From assembly GCF_010668805.1 (NCBI RefSeq), contig NZ_WUFT01000016.1:62001-126000 (forward strand): 64,000 nucleotides of DNA, in the 5' to 3' direction. Below the pieces are notes generated by a model, which saw nothing but the letters and a program-made list of their open reading frames with translations, was not told where the DNA came from and ran no database searches. The position numbers and the translations under genes are program-made. Below, piece after piece: positions 9,944-18,720 of the stretch (position 1 is the stretch's first letter; each line of letters starts with the position of its first letter). This stretch comes from Rhizobium phaseoli. GTDB taxonomy: Bacteria; Pseudomonadota; Alphaproteobacteria; Rhizobiales; Rhizobiaceae.

Positions 9944-10249
9944 ATGGACGAGCCAGACCGCTGGCGCGATATGGCAAGCGCACCGAAGGATGGGAGTCGG
10001 ATTCTCGTCACGATCCGTCCGTCCGAACAGGGACCGGCAGAAGTTGATCTCGCCTATTGGTCAAATGGCGATCGTTTCGGTGCAGAAGGCTGGCGCGCCT
10101 CCGACTCCTCGCCCGGCCGCATCATCGAATATCCGGCGCCGGAACTGAAGTGTTGGATGCCCATGCCCTCTGCCAATCTCAATCGCACCTCGATGCCCTC
10201 CCCCTGGGAAGGCGATGACACCCAGCAGCTCGACGGGGCAGGGATTTAA
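9944..10249 (+). CDS. Small hypothetical protein with WRDMASAPKDG motif
   Basis: A 101-aa cytosolic protein starting RWRDMASAPKDGSRILVTIR and containing conserved-looking Trp and Gly positions (EGWRASDS, CWMPMPS). The opening W..M.SAPKDG..I and closing W.PMP pattern is seen in small phage-like and rhizobial proteins of unknown function. The ribosome-binding site TAGGAGG sits eight bases before the ATG at 9944. A longer open frame upstream lacks similar quality. Role unknown. Confidence 0.65.
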   Translation: MDEPDRWRDMASAPKDGSRILVTIRPSEQGPAEVDLAYWSNGDRFGAEGWRASDSSPGRIIEYPAPELKCWMPMPSANLNRTSMPSPWEGDDTQQLDGAGI

Positions 10250-10289
10250 GAACTGGCCCCCACGGTGAAGCGTACCCATCAACGGCTGC

Positions 10290-10360
10290 ATGGGCGTCTT
10301 GGAGGGCGGCCTCGAGTGGGCAGCCCGAGCCGTGCAGAATACCTTCAAATGGGCGTCTTG
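10290..10360. repeat. Two copies of a 12-bp direct repeat
   Basis: ATGGGCGTCTTG occurs at 10290-10301 and 10349-10360, a 59-bp period, each followed by a G-rich GGGCGGC run. It lies in the 214-bp gap between two small genes. It could be a decayed tandem duplication or a protein-binding pair. Confidence 0.5.
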
Positions 10361-10463
10361 AGGGTGGGCGGCTAGCCGGGCTCTGGCGGCGTGGTCGACA
10401 CTGCCCCTCCCGTGCACGTAACGGAAGTCTTGGCGTTCGCCGCTGTGGCACCATCTTGGTGCC

Positions 10464-10982
10464 ATGATCTACTTCACCAGCGATACCCATTTCGGTGATC
10501 CCCGCGTCCTCAGGATCGACCGCCGCCCCTTCCCGGACATGGCTGCTCACGACGTCGCATTGATCGACAACTGGAACGAGGTCGTGTGTGATGATGACGA
10601 CGTCTGGCATCTTGGCGACTTCATGTCTTCGCGCGCTGGAGATTGCGACGAGCTCCTGTCACGACTCCACGGGCGAAAGCACCTCATTATTGGGAACAAC
10701 GATCCTGCCACAACAACGCAAGCCGAAGGCTGGACCAGCGTCCAACACTATGCCGAAATTCGCACCGACCACCGTCTCTTGGTTCTCTGCCATTACGCGT
10801 TCCGGACGTGGAACCAGATGGGCAAGAAGTCGATCAACCTGCATGGCCATTCACATGGGCGGCTGAAGCCGCTCCCCCGGCAGCACGATGTCGGCGTCGA
10901 TGCGCAGGGGCTCCGGCCCGTGACCCTGGAGGCTATATTGAACGAGAAAAACCGTCGGCCCTCTTCGCCGCAGGGTTTATAG
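10464..10982 (+). CDS. Calcineurin-like metallophosphoesterase
   Basis: A 172-aa single-domain phosphoesterase. Metal ligands are visible in MIYFTSDTHFGDP (D7, H9), DVWHLGDF, LIIGNNDP, LVLCHYAFRTW and NLHGHSHG. The set matches the compact bacterial phosphoesterases often found on phages and plasmids. The substrate (cyclic nucleotide, nucleotide or protein phosphate) cannot be told from sequence. It starts with MIYFTSDTHF directly, as usual for the family, and stands alone. Confidence 0.85.
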   Translation: MIYFTSDTHFGDPRVLRIDRRPFPDMAAHDVALIDNWNEVVCDDDDVWHLGDFMSSRAGDCDELLSRLHGRKHLIIGNNDPATTTQAEGWTSVQHYAEIRTDHRLLVLCHYAFRTWNQMGKKSINLHGHSHGRLKPLPRQHDVGVDAQGLRPVTLEAILNEKNRRPSSPQGL

Positions 10983-11128
10983 GCATCTCGACTCACGTTA
11001 GTGCGCCCTTGGATGTCTTCCCAATGGGCCGCCAGACAACGCCATTGCCAAACACCGCTCTTCAACTGAATGCAAGATGAGATCGGACCCATTGATTAGG
11101 CACAGCCCCGCCGCCCCGTGACGGCCCG

Positions 11129-11556
11129 ATGTCGATCGAGATCGATCCGGGTGCCGGCGGCATGGTTTCCGGTCCCTATTTCAGCTTTCCGGGCTACAAT
11201 CTTGTCAATCGCCACAAATCGATCTCGCGTGGCGACTGGGTCGGCAACTTCTCCTGGTTGCGCCGAGATGGCGTCTTCGCCGATATACCGGGGGGCGGCT
11301 TTTCGACATGTCCTTCAGTAAGGTCGTGCCGCACCAATTCATGACTGGCTTCCGTCCCTGGGAGTTCCAAGGTCGGGTACATGCAGGGGTCGTCGTCGGC
11401 TGGGTTCACAACCCGGCCGCTTTCATCGTCGAAAAGCGGCTCGGACGGGGCAAACTGGTTGCGACGACATTCCGGCTGGATCAGGAAGCGCCGGACGTCG
11501 ACCCACTTGCAGCCGCCCTTTACGATAGCCTCCTCTCACTCGCCGCACGACAGTGA
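11129..11556 (+). pseudogene. 3' remnant of a glycoside hydrolase (GH2-like) with frameshift
   Basis: Two overlapping frames together read as one C-terminal domain. 11129 to about 11300 encodes GGMVSGPYFSFPGYNLVN, then GVFADIPGGGF. A +1 shift near 11300 leads into DMSFSKVVPHQFMTGF and onward to the stop at 11556. The joined product resembles the C-terminus of large rhizobial GH2-family beta-glycosidases. The rest of such an enzyme (typically about 1000 aa) is absent, so this is a dead fragment left by deletion. The family name is from memory and moderate. Confidence 0.6.
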
Positions 11557-11992
11557 CGAAAGAACGAACGATGTGCGGATTCGGGCGCCATGACGAAAGG
11601 CCGAGACATCCTGCCCGAATGTGCTGTCGTCGTATCACGCGCGCCGAACGGATCGACGATCGAAAGCTCGCGCACCCGTCGCACAGCCATGTGCTTTTAG
11701 CGTCACCTTCTTATTGAGTTCACTCCATGCCAGTGCATGATCGCTATATGGTCCCGCTCCTCGGCAATCTGTACGGCTACAAGCGTGCGCGCTTGGCTCA
11801 TGCCGAATAGGCCCCCGCATAGCGATAGGGAGTATCGACTGCCATCATCGTAACGATTGCACGGCGGTTTTCGCGGTTTTTTATGGCTAGAATGCCCCCA
11901 GACGTGTCGAAAAAAGGCAACGGTCCAACGATGAATTGAACAAAACCCTGGACGGCGCCTTATTGCTTTGAAGCTCCACAAGGGCCAGAACC
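11557..11992. other. Intergenic stretch, nothing supported
   Basis: Only short shadow frames occur, none with a ribosome-binding site and recognisable composition. It follows a decayed gene and may itself be gene debris. It must contain the promoter of the MscS-type channel, but I see no convincing box. Confidence 0.4.
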
Positions 11993-13291
11993 ATGAATGT
12001 CAGCCAAGCGATCGACGCGTTCGAACAGTGGCTCAGAACGTTCGTGCTGAGCGAATGGACGCTCTACCAATTCGCGGTCATCGCCCTCGGTTACCTTGCC
12101 GCCTCCTTGTTAGCATCCCGCACTGAACCTGCTTTGGAATCGAAAGCGAGGCGCATCAAAGGTAATCCGGACCTGTTGCGCGTCGTAATCGCCTTTATGC
12201 GCCGCTTGAAGTGGTTATTTCTTACGGCATGGTTATGGCTGGCAAGCGTCGTGCTGACCCAAAACACCTGGCCCTCGCAACGGTGGCTGGTTTCGACTGC
12301 CCTGACGCTGACTGCGGCATGGTTCATTATCTCCGTGCTGACCAAGATCATCCGCAATCCCACCTTGTCGCGTGTCGTCGCGATCTCCAGTTGGACTTAC
12401 CTCGCTTTGTACGCACTCCGGCTTGATGCTCCGGTACTCTCCGCGCTCGATGGACCGGCTGTCAGTTTGGGGGCGGTGCGCTTTTCGCTCCTGCTTGTGC
12501 TAAAAGTCGTCGTCTTGGCCGCCGCGCTCATCTGGGTCGCGGTTCTCATCGGCAATGTGCTTTCCCATTGGGTGCAGAGGTCGGGGGACCTTTCGCCCTC
12601 GATCAAGGTCCTGATCAGCAAGTTCATAAAGATCGGCCTGATCATGGTCGCCGGCGTGATCGCCTTGTCCGCCACCGGCATCGACCTCACCGCATTGACC
12701 GTTTTTTCTGGCGCGGTTGGCGTCGGTATAGGGTTCGGCCTTCAAAAGGTCGTATCGAACTTCGTCTCCGGCATCATCATCCTCCTCGACAAGTCCATCA
12801 AGCCAGGTGACACGATCACGCTCGGCGACACCTTTGGGTCGATCCGCGATTTGCGCTCGAGGTTCGTCTCCGTCATCACCCGTGACGGCAAAGAATACCT
12901 CATCCCCAACGAGGACTTCATTTCCCAACAGGTCGTCAACTGGTCCTTTTCCAGTGATTACGTCAGGATCGATGTCGACTTCGGCACGGCTTATGACAGC
13001 GATCCGCATGAGGTTGTAAGGATTGCTATCGCAACCGCCTCAACGGTTGACCGCGTTGCGAATGAATACAAGGCACCGGTATGCTGGCTTACCTGTTTTG
13101 GCGCTTCCTCGCTCGACTTCCGGCTCCGCTTTTGGATATCCGATCCTGCAAACGGTCTGACGAATGTCAGGGGCCAAGTGCTGATGGCACTATGGGACGC
13201 CTTTAAACAAGCCGGCGTGTCCATCCCGTTCCCACATCGCGAAATCATCATGAGAACACCTGTTGAGATCAGGCAATCGCGCGGGGACTAA
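11993..13291 (+). CDS. MscS-family mechanosensitive channel
   Basis: A 432-aa inner-membrane channel that releases solutes on hypo-osmotic shock. Several hydrophobic helices fill the first 230 residues. The diagnostic pore helix and beta entrance follow: GVGIGFGLQKVVSNFVSGII (about 241-260), then LLDKSIKPGDTI and the YLIPNEDFIS and VVNWSF motifs of the MscS middle domain. A C-terminal alpha/beta domain completes it. Length fits the medium-sized MscS paralogues. It stands alone, between a decayed gene and the stress kinase. Confidence 0.9.
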   Translation: MNVSQAIDAFEQWLRTFVLSEWTLYQFAVIALGYLAASLLASRTEPALESKARRIKGNPDLLRVVIAFMRRLKWLFLTAWLWLASVVLTQNTWPSQRWLVSTALTLTAAWFIISVLTKIIRNPTLSRVVAISSWTYLALYALRLDAPVLSALDGPAVSLGAVRFSLLLVLKVVVLAAALIWVAVLIGNVLSHWVQRSGDLSPSIKVLISKFIKIGLIMVAGVIALSATGIDLTALTVFSGAVGVGIGFGLQKVVSNFVSGIIILLDKSIKPGDTITLGDTFGSIRDLRSRFVSVITRDGKEYLIPNEDFISQQVVNWSFSSDYVRIDVDFGTAYDSDPHEVVRIAIATASTVDRVANEYKAPVCWLTCFGASSLDFRLRFWISDPANGLTNVRGQVLMALWDAFKQAGVSIPFPHREIIMRTPVEIRQSRGD

Positions 13292-13392
13292 GAGTCGCAT
13301 CAATGACCTCCCAGCCACTTTTCTGGGGGCCGCATGACGATGCAGCGGCAGTTGCTTCCTCGTCATCACTTCAAATGGTGCTGCTCGGCGTT

Positions 13393-13411
13393 ACCAGGCT
13401 GCCAGCCTGGT
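13393..13411. repeat. Perfect inverted repeat ACCAGGCT-gcc-AGCCTGGT
   Basis: An 8-bp perfect stem with a 3-nt loop, 102 bp after the channel gene and 47 bp before the stress promoter. No T-tract follows on the + strand, so it may be an operator or a weak terminator. Confidence 0.55.
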
Positions 13412-13457
13412 CATGCCCGGCAAAAGCAATATTGCGGTAAAAAAATATATCCCACAG

Positions 13458-13482
13458 GGAACCAATGGGAGCCTCCCCCGTT
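13458..13482 (+). promoter_or_regulatory. EcfG/RpoE2-type general stress promoter
   Basis: GGAAC (13458-13462), 16 bases, CGTT (13479-13482). This is a perfect match to the alphaproteobacterial EcfG consensus GGAAC-N16/17-CGTT. The predicted start near 13492 gives a leader of about 110 nt before the HWE kinase gene. Confidence 0.78.
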
Positions 13483-13603
13483 TGCTTCAGTTATCGCTCC
13501 GCCTGATCAGGGGGATCAGCCGCAGGGCGTTCCGAAATGCTGCTTGCGCTGATTGTCGGGATAGGGACGGCCGCTTAAGAGCTAAAGGAATTCACGGTCG
13601 CTG

Positions 13604-15790
13604 ATGTCAAATGTTGAGGAATTTCCGGGCGCCGGGCGGCGGCTCACCGAGTATGAGGCGTTGCTGGCCGCCGGCCCGGGCGTTCTTAATGCCATACCAG
13701 GGGCCGTTTATCTCTGCGATCATGAAGGTTGGCTAATACGCTATAATTCGGAGGCTGCCGAACTTTGGGGGAGATTTCCGCCCCTAAACGGGGCGCGTGA
13801 ACGCTTCTGCGGATCGCATGCCCTTTTTCGCCCCGATGGCGCGGCGCTTGAACACGATGCCTGCCCGATGGCGGCGGCTGTTTTCAGGGGCACACCAACC
13901 CGCAACGCGGAGCTCGTCATCGAAAGACCGGATGGCTCCCGGTTCGTTGCTCTGGTTAATATTCGCGTTCTGAAGGATCAGCACGGGACGGTCCAGGGCG
14001 CGATCAGCTGTTTCCTGGACATTTCCGAACGTAAAGCGATGGAGGAAGATATCGGCCGCAAGGCTGACGATCTCGAGGACTTTTTCGAAAATAGCGCGAT
14101 AGGCCTTCACATTGTCAGCGGCGACGGCATCATTCAGCGAGCCAACAAGGCCGAGCTTGCTCTTCTCGGCTATACCTCCGAGGAATATGTCGGCCGGCAT
14201 ATAGCTGAGTTTCACGCAGATGCGCCCGTTATTGGAGACATTCTTCAGAAACTTGCATGCGGCGACAAATTAGACCGTTATCCCGCGCGAATGCGCACGA
14301 AGGACGGGTCCATCAAACACGTGCTGATCACGTCCAACAGCCGCTTTCAAAATGACAAGTTCGTCAATACGCGCTGTTTCACGATGGATGTCACCGATCT
14401 TCACGAAGCCGAAAATGCAAGGCGCGACAGTGAGGAGCGCTTAGCCGCGACCTATGAGGCGGCCACGATAGGAATTGCCGAGGCCGACAGTGAAGGACGG
14501 CTCCTGCGCGTCAACGACGCTCTTTGCGTAATGCTGGGGCGCTCCCGCGAGCAACTGCTCAGCACGACCTTTTTCGACTATACGCACGAAGGCGATCGGG
14601 ACGAGGACGCAACGCTTTATGCACGCCAGATCAGCGGCGAAATCGACAATTATGTTCTGCGTAAGCGGGCGGCAAGACCCGATGGAATGATGGTCTACCT
14701 CGATGTTTACAGTTCTTCAGTCCGGGACGCATCCGGTAGCTTTCGCTATGGCGTGCGCGTCCTGCACGATGTGACTGTCGCCAAGCAGATGGAGGATCAG
14801 ATTCGCGAGAGCGAACAGCATATGCGCGATCTTCTCGAGGCGCTGCCGGCCGCCGTTTATACGACCGACGCAACAGGCAGGATAACCTTTTACAACAACG
14901 CAGCAGTCGAGATGTCGGGTCGCACACCTCAGGTCGGGGATATGTGGTGCGTCACATGGCGTCTCTACAATACCGATGGCACCCCCTTGCCGCACGACCA
15001 GTGCCCCATGGCAACCGCGCTTAAAGAAAATCGTCCGGTGCGGGGAGCGGAGGCGATCGCTGAGCGGCCGGACGGCAGGCGGGTGCCATTCATCCCCTAT
15101 CCCACCCCGCTGCGTGACGCAGATGGCAAACTCATCGGCGCTATAAACATGTTGGTCGACATCACCGAGCGCAAACAGTCGGAAAACAGGCAAAGAATCC
15201 TGATCGACGAACTCAACCATCGGGTCAAGAACACGCTTGCCACTGTTCAGTCGCTCGCACGGCAAACGGCTCGATACGCTGAAAGCCTTGCGGATTATTC
15301 CGAGCGGTTCGAAGCAAGGCTCCTTGCTCTTTCGCGTGCTCATGATTTGCTGACCCGGCGGCAATGGGATACCGCCCCCTTGGATGCGCTTGCCCGCGAG
15401 GTTCTGATGCCTCTTATCGGTGACGTAACTCATCGAGTCCAGTTCGACGGAACTTCCGTCAACCTAGACTCACGCACCGCTTTGAGCCTGACAATGGCTT
15501 TGAATGAGCTCGCGACTAATGCCATCAAATATGGAGCGCTCTCGTCCCAGACGGGAAGGCTTTCAGTCATGTGGCGCGTGGAAGAGGAGCGCGGCCTTCA
15601 GCCGACCGTGGTCCTGGAATGGCGCGAGTACGGCGGCCCTCAGGTCACGCCGCCTACGCGCCGCGGGATCGGCAGCCGGCTGATGGAACGCTGCATTGAA
15701 CGGGATCTCGGCGGCGAGTTTGATCTTGCTTTTGAGCCCAGCGGTGTGGTCTGCCGCATGTCGATACCTGCGGGAGTACTACAGGCATGA
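13604..15790 (+). CDS. Four-PAS HWE-family sensor histidine kinase
   Basis: A 728-aa soluble kinase (no membrane segment). Four PAS/PAC units lie at about 28-135, 158-270, 280-395 and 405-525. The phosphoacceptor is H539 in DELNHRVKNTLATVQS, N639 lies in the N-box ELATNAIKYG, and a LEWREYGG segment fits the HWE class. PAS1 and PAS4 look like internal duplicates: both carry HD.CPMA then ERPDG, which is unusual for adjacent PAS units. HWE kinases commonly feed the PhyR/EcfG stress pathway. The stop overlaps the receiver gene by 4 bp, and a perfect EcfG promoter lies upstream. The signal is unknown. Confidence 0.92.
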   Translation: MSNVEEFPGAGRRLTEYEALLAAGPGVLNAIPGAVYLCDHEGWLIRYNSEAAELWGRFPPLNGARERFCGSHALFRPDGAALEHDACPMAAAVFRGTPTRNAELVIERPDGSRFVALVNIRVLKDQHGTVQGAISCFLDISERKAMEEDIGRKADDLEDFFENSAIGLHIVSGDGIIQRANKAELALLGYTSEEYVGRHIAEFHADAPVIGDILQKLACGDKLDRYPARMRTKDGSIKHVLITSNSRFQNDKFVNTRCFTMDVTDLHEAENARRDSEERLAATYEAATIGIAEADSEGRLLRVNDALCVMLGRSREQLLSTTFFDYTHEGDRDEDATLYARQISGEIDNYVLRKRAARPDGMMVYLDVYSSSVRDASGSFRYGVRVLHDVTVAKQMEDQIRESEQHMRDLLEALPAAVYTTDATGRITFYNNAAVEMSGRTPQVGDMWCVTWRLYNTDGTPLPHDQCPMATALKENRPVRGAEAIAERPDGRRVPFIPYPTPLRDADGKLIGAINMLVDITERKQSENRQRILIDELNHRVKNTLATVQSLARQTARYAESLADYSERFEARLLALSRAHDLLTRRQWDTAPLDALAREVLMPLIGDVTHRVQFDGTSVNLDSRTALSLTMALNELATNAIKYGALSSQTGRLSVMWRVEEERGLQPTVVLEWREYGGPQVTPPTRRGIGSRLMERCIERDLGGEFDLAFEPSGVVCRMSIPAGVLQA

Positions 15791-16161
15791 CTGCATATTC
15801 CGGCATTAAAGTTCTCATCGTAGAAGACGAGGGTCTCGTGGCTCTTATGATCGAGGACATGCTTCAGGATCTTGGCTGCGAAGTCATCGCATCTGTCGCC
15901 CGAGTGTCCGAAGCCAGCGGAATCGCCGCCACCGCCGAAATCAACCTCGCGGTACTCGACATCAATCTGGCTGGACAACCGAGCTTTCCCGTTGCTGAAA
16001 TCCTGCGCGACCGCGGGGTGCCCTTTATATTCAGCACCGGTTATGGGAGGGAGGGCCTCCCCCATCAGTTCACAGGATCTCCTGTGCTCGGAAAACCCTT
16101 CTCGGCGAGTGACCTTCAGCGGACGATGGCGAAAGCCCTTGATTGCCCTGCGATAGATTGA
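15787..16161 (+). CDS. Single-domain FATGUY-type response regulator
   Basis: A 124-aa receiver without an output domain. Acidic pocket residues are in VEDEG, the phosphoacceptor is D58 (LDINLAG), and K of LGKPF closes the site. The FIFSTGYG segment matches the FAT-GUY motif of receivers that partner HWE/HisKA_2 kinases in alphaproteobacterial stress signalling. ATGA overlap with the kinase gene makes translational coupling likely, and the kinase is its obvious partner. It may act as a phosphate sink or relay modulating PhyR; PhyR itself is not in this window. Confidence 0.9.
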   Translation: MTAYSGIKVLIVEDEGLVALMIEDMLQDLGCEVIASVARVSEASGIAATAEINLAVLDINLAGQPSFPVAEILRDRGVPFIFSTGYGREGLPHQFTGSPVLGKPFSASDLQRTMAKALDCPAID

Positions 16162-16300
16162 TCGCCTGGGACGGAGGGGACGATGGCGAAGATGACGTCC
16201 TCCAGCGCCAATTCATCTCTCACCTGGCGCGCTATGACACGCTCTATTCCCGCCTCCGACGTCCGATTGTAGGTGAAACGCCCCTAGAAAGAGCGCCGAC

Positions 16301-16730
16301 CTATTTTGTTTGATTTTGTCGATCGAGGACATCTCGGACACGGATAGCAAGATCCCCAAGTGAAAAAGGCTTCTGCAGGAGGTCAACGCCCTTGTCGAGC
16401 CGGCCGTGGTGCACGATGGCGTTGCGGGAGTAGCCCGCCGTAAACAGCGCCTTGACGAAGGGCTGGAGCTCCCTCGCTTTCGCGGCAACATCTGCGGCGC
16501 TCATGCCACCGGGCAATACCACGTCGGTGAAAATGAGGTCCACGGGCCGGTGCTCCGTTAGAACTTGCAGAGCCGTCGGACCGTCCCTGGCTTCCAGAAC
16601 GCGATGGCCAAAGCTCCTTCAGCGACTCCACCGAATACATCAGGACGTCCGGATCATCTTCTACGACCAGGATGATCTCTCCGACCGCCGCTTCAGGCAG
16701 TGGAAGGCGTTCTCCTCGGTGCGACGGCGT
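16301..16730 (-). pseudogene. Frameshifted receiver domain, 3' end of a former hybrid kinase
   Basis: Reading leftwards, one frame gives EIILVVEDDPDVLMYSVESL then KEL. It then breaks, and the +1 frame continues GHRVLEARDGPTALQVLTEH, DLIFTDVVLPGGM, GYSRNAIVHHGRLDKGVDLL and QKPFS. The join needs removal of one T in the CTTTGG around 16615. The VVLPGGM and NAIVHHGRLD motifs are typical of receivers at the C-terminus of rhizobial hybrid PAS-HWE kinases. The preceding kinase core is missing, so this is a truncated and frameshifted relic, unless the single T is a sequencing error. Confidence 0.75.
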
Positions 16731-16921
16731 CAAAATGGAAAAAGAACTCGGCACCTCCTCATGGAGGTTTTGGCCGAGGATCCGCGACCTGTTGGTCTCT
16801 GATGCCCATTCAACCTGTACGAAGGCCGGACTTAAGTCGGGCTGGCGACCTTATGATCCGCTCCTCATATTTATGTTGAGGTAACGCGAAGGTCCATTGG
16901 GGGGTGGCATAGGAGTAGGAA

Positions 16922-17194
16922 ATGCAGTTCGGGTCCGACAACCACAACCATCAAGATTGCTGTTCGCAAGGCCATAGCGCGGCATCGACCATCGCAACGA
17001 TATCAGCAGCCCTTTCCGCTGATCCCGATATCGATAGCAGTGCCATTGAGATGAGGGTGCTCGGCCCCATCGTTCTGCTCGAGGGCTACATATCAAAAAT
17101 CACGGACCGAGAAAAAGCGATCGCGATTGCTGCGATGGTCGTGGGCCTCGAGAACGTCCAGGACCGGATGCTGAGCCGGCTCCCCCCGCGGTAG
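16922..17194 (+). CDS. BON-domain protein
   Basis: A 90-aa protein. After a His/Cys-rich N-terminus (DNHNHQDCCSQGH) comes one BON domain: ALSADPDIDSSAIEMRVLG, then LLEGYISKITDREKAI and the closing VQDRM. BON domains bind phospholipid or other envelope surfaces and are frequent in stress-induced proteins such as OsmY. No signal peptide is seen, so location is uncertain. The metal-binding-looking N-terminal cluster is unusual. AGGAGTAGGA precedes the start. Confidence 0.78.
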   Translation: MQFGSDNHNHQDCCSQGHSAASTIATISAALSADPDIDSSAIEMRVLGPIVLLEGYISKITDREKAIAIAAMVVGLENVQDRMLSRLPPR

Positions 17195-17256
17195 GAGCGG
17201 TATGCGTAGACAGTGGGACTAAGGTCCCGGAAGCCCCGGCCTGAAGTCCCATCCCC

Positions 17257-17281
17257 GGAACACTTCCTGCACTGGCCAGTT
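17257..17281 (+). promoter_or_regulatory. Probable EcfG/RpoE2-type promoter
   Basis: GGAAC (17257-17261), 16 bases, AGTT (17278-17281). The -35 is perfect and the -10 keeps the key TT. The predicted start near 17291 fits a 30-nt leader to the DUF1236 gene at 17323. Confidence 0.55.
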
Positions 17282-17322
17282 TTGGTCCCGCACTGAAACA
17301 GACCCTTGAAGGAGGAATATAA

Positions 17323-17718
17323 ATGAAAACCGAGGTTGTAATAATCGCGGCTGGTATGCTGCTTGCATCGACATCTGCCTTTGCCCAGTCGTCAACAGTG
17401 ACAGGCGCAGTAGGTGGTGCTGCGACAGGTGCAATCGTCGGCGGCCCCGTCGGTGCTGCTGTCGGGGGCATTGTGGGCGGCGTGGCAGGTAGCGTCATTG
17501 ATCCGCCCCCGCAGAAAGTGGTGACCTATGTTCAACAGGCTCCTGCACCCAGCGAGCGGGTCGTGGTGAAGGAAAAGCTGGTCGTGGGGCAGCCCCTGCC
17601 GGAGACCGTGGTCGTGACGCCAATTCCCGATGATCCGAAGTACTCGTACGCGATCGTAAACGATCAGCGTGTGATCGTCGAACCTTCCTCCAGAAAGGTC
17701 ATCCAGGTCATCCAGTAA
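17323..17718 (+). CDS. DUF1236 envelope protein with glycine zipper
   Basis: A 131-aa exported protein. The signal peptide covers residues 1-22 (ASTSAFAQ). A glycine-zipper segment (VGGAATGAIVGGPVGAAVGG, about 30-49) can insert in or line a membrane. The C-terminal half is DUF1236, ending with the AIVNDQRVIVEPSSRKVIQV pattern. AAGGAGG lies just before the start. It is followed by a second DUF1236 gene and a small membrane protein, likely one stress-induced envelope unit. Molecular function is unknown. Confidence 0.85.
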   Translation: MKTEVVIIAAGMLLASTSAFAQSSTVTGAVGGAATGAIVGGPVGAAVGGIVGGVAGSVIDPPPQKVVTYVQQAPAPSERVVVKEKLVVGQPLPETVVVTPIPDDPKYSYAIVNDQRVIVEPSSRKVIQVIQ

Positions 17719-17813
17719 CAGACGGGCGGCTCCAACCGCCACCAACAACGAGGTACGCATGCACCGCATGAGATGCGGCCACCATGGTGTGCCCCAAACC
17801 TCGGAGTTTGATT

Positions 17814-18671
17814 ATGAAAAGCAATCATCTCACAATGATGCTCGCCGCGCTGTCGCTGGGCGTATCGCCGCTTTCAACATTGCCGGCAGCAGCACAGCAG
17901 GACGCCCAGAAGAGTGGGCAGGCTCAATCCGGCTCGCAGCCGGAGGCGAAATCCGGCTCTAACGCCACCGGCACGGGCACCAACTGCACCCCAGACGCCT
18001 CGGGAGCCTGCCCACAAGGCAAGGATCAGTCGTCGCAGCAGCAATCCGGCCAGGGTTCGAATATGAAAAAGAGCACTGCGCAGCCTTCGAACGACAACAC
18101 CTCGACGAGCGGGAGTGCCTCCGGCAAGTCTTCGACAGAAACCAAGTCCGGTGGCACGGACGCCAGTGGTGGCAGCACCACCACCGAACAGAAGGCCACC
18201 ACCAAGTCCGGCGGCACGGAGGGCAATGGCTCGGACACGTCAGGCTCGAAGAGCAGCACGCAAAATGCCAAACCTGCAGAGGGAAGCGGCAACCCCAGCA
18301 CCACGCAAAGCGGTGACGGGTCGAAGCAATCGACAGATCAGAACTCGTCGACGACCAACAAGAACACTAAGAACACGTCCACTGACAATCAGACTTCTAA
18401 CGCCAAAACCAGCGTCAACATATCGGTCGAGCAACAGACCGAAATTCGAACGGTGGTGAAGGAAGTCCATGTTGCACCAGTGAAGGAAGTGGGCTTCACC
18501 GTCTCCGTCGGAACGAAAATCCCGAAGAAGATCCGGCTTGAACGGCTGCCGACACGCATTGTGAAGGTCGTTCCGCAGTACGAAGGCTACCGCTTTTTCA
18601 TCCTTGCAGATGGACGAATAGTCATTGTCGATCCCGATGCCCTGACGATTGTCTACATCATCGAGGCCTAA
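17814..18671 (+). CDS. DUF1236 protein with long Ser/Thr/Gly-rich region
   Basis: A 285-aa exported protein with a signal peptide (about residues 1-28, LPAAAQQ). Then come about 170 residues of low-complexity Ser/Thr/Asn/Gln/Gly sequence, probably disordered and extracytoplasmic, with repeated KSGGT units. A C-terminal DUF1236 module ends it (VGFTVSVGTKIPKKIRLERL, then ILADGRIVIVDP). The start at 17814 has CGGAG in good spacing; an upstream in-frame ATG would put ten residues before the signal peptide. It follows the shorter DUF1236 gene by 95 bp and is likely co-expressed. Confidence 0.83.
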   Translation: MKSNHLTMMLAALSLGVSPLSTLPAAAQQDAQKSGQAQSGSQPEAKSGSNATGTGTNCTPDASGACPQGKDQSSQQQSGQGSNMKKSTAQPSNDNTSTSGSASGKSSTETKSGGTDASGGSTTTEQKATTKSGGTEGNGSDTSGSKSSTQNAKPAEGSGNPSTTQSGDGSKQSTDQNSSTTNKNTKNTSTDNQTSNAKTSVNISVEQQTEIRTVVKEVHVAPVKEVGFTVSVGTKIPKKIRLERLPTRIVKVVPQYEGYRFFILADGRIVIVDPDALTIVYIIEA

Positions 18672-18680
18672 CCTTCGTTC

Positions 18681-18704
18681 CCGGCGGCGTCGTTGCGCCG
18701 CCGG
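18681..18704 (+). repeat. Strong GC hairpin between two genes
   Basis: A perfect 9-bp stem CCGGCGGCG/CGCCGCCGG with a 6-nt loop, 10 bp after the DUF1236 stop and just before the small membrane gene. There is no T-tract, so it is more likely an mRNA 3' stabiliser or attenuator than a full terminator. Confidence 0.6.
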
Positions 18705-18720
18705 CCGCAGGAGCTATCAA

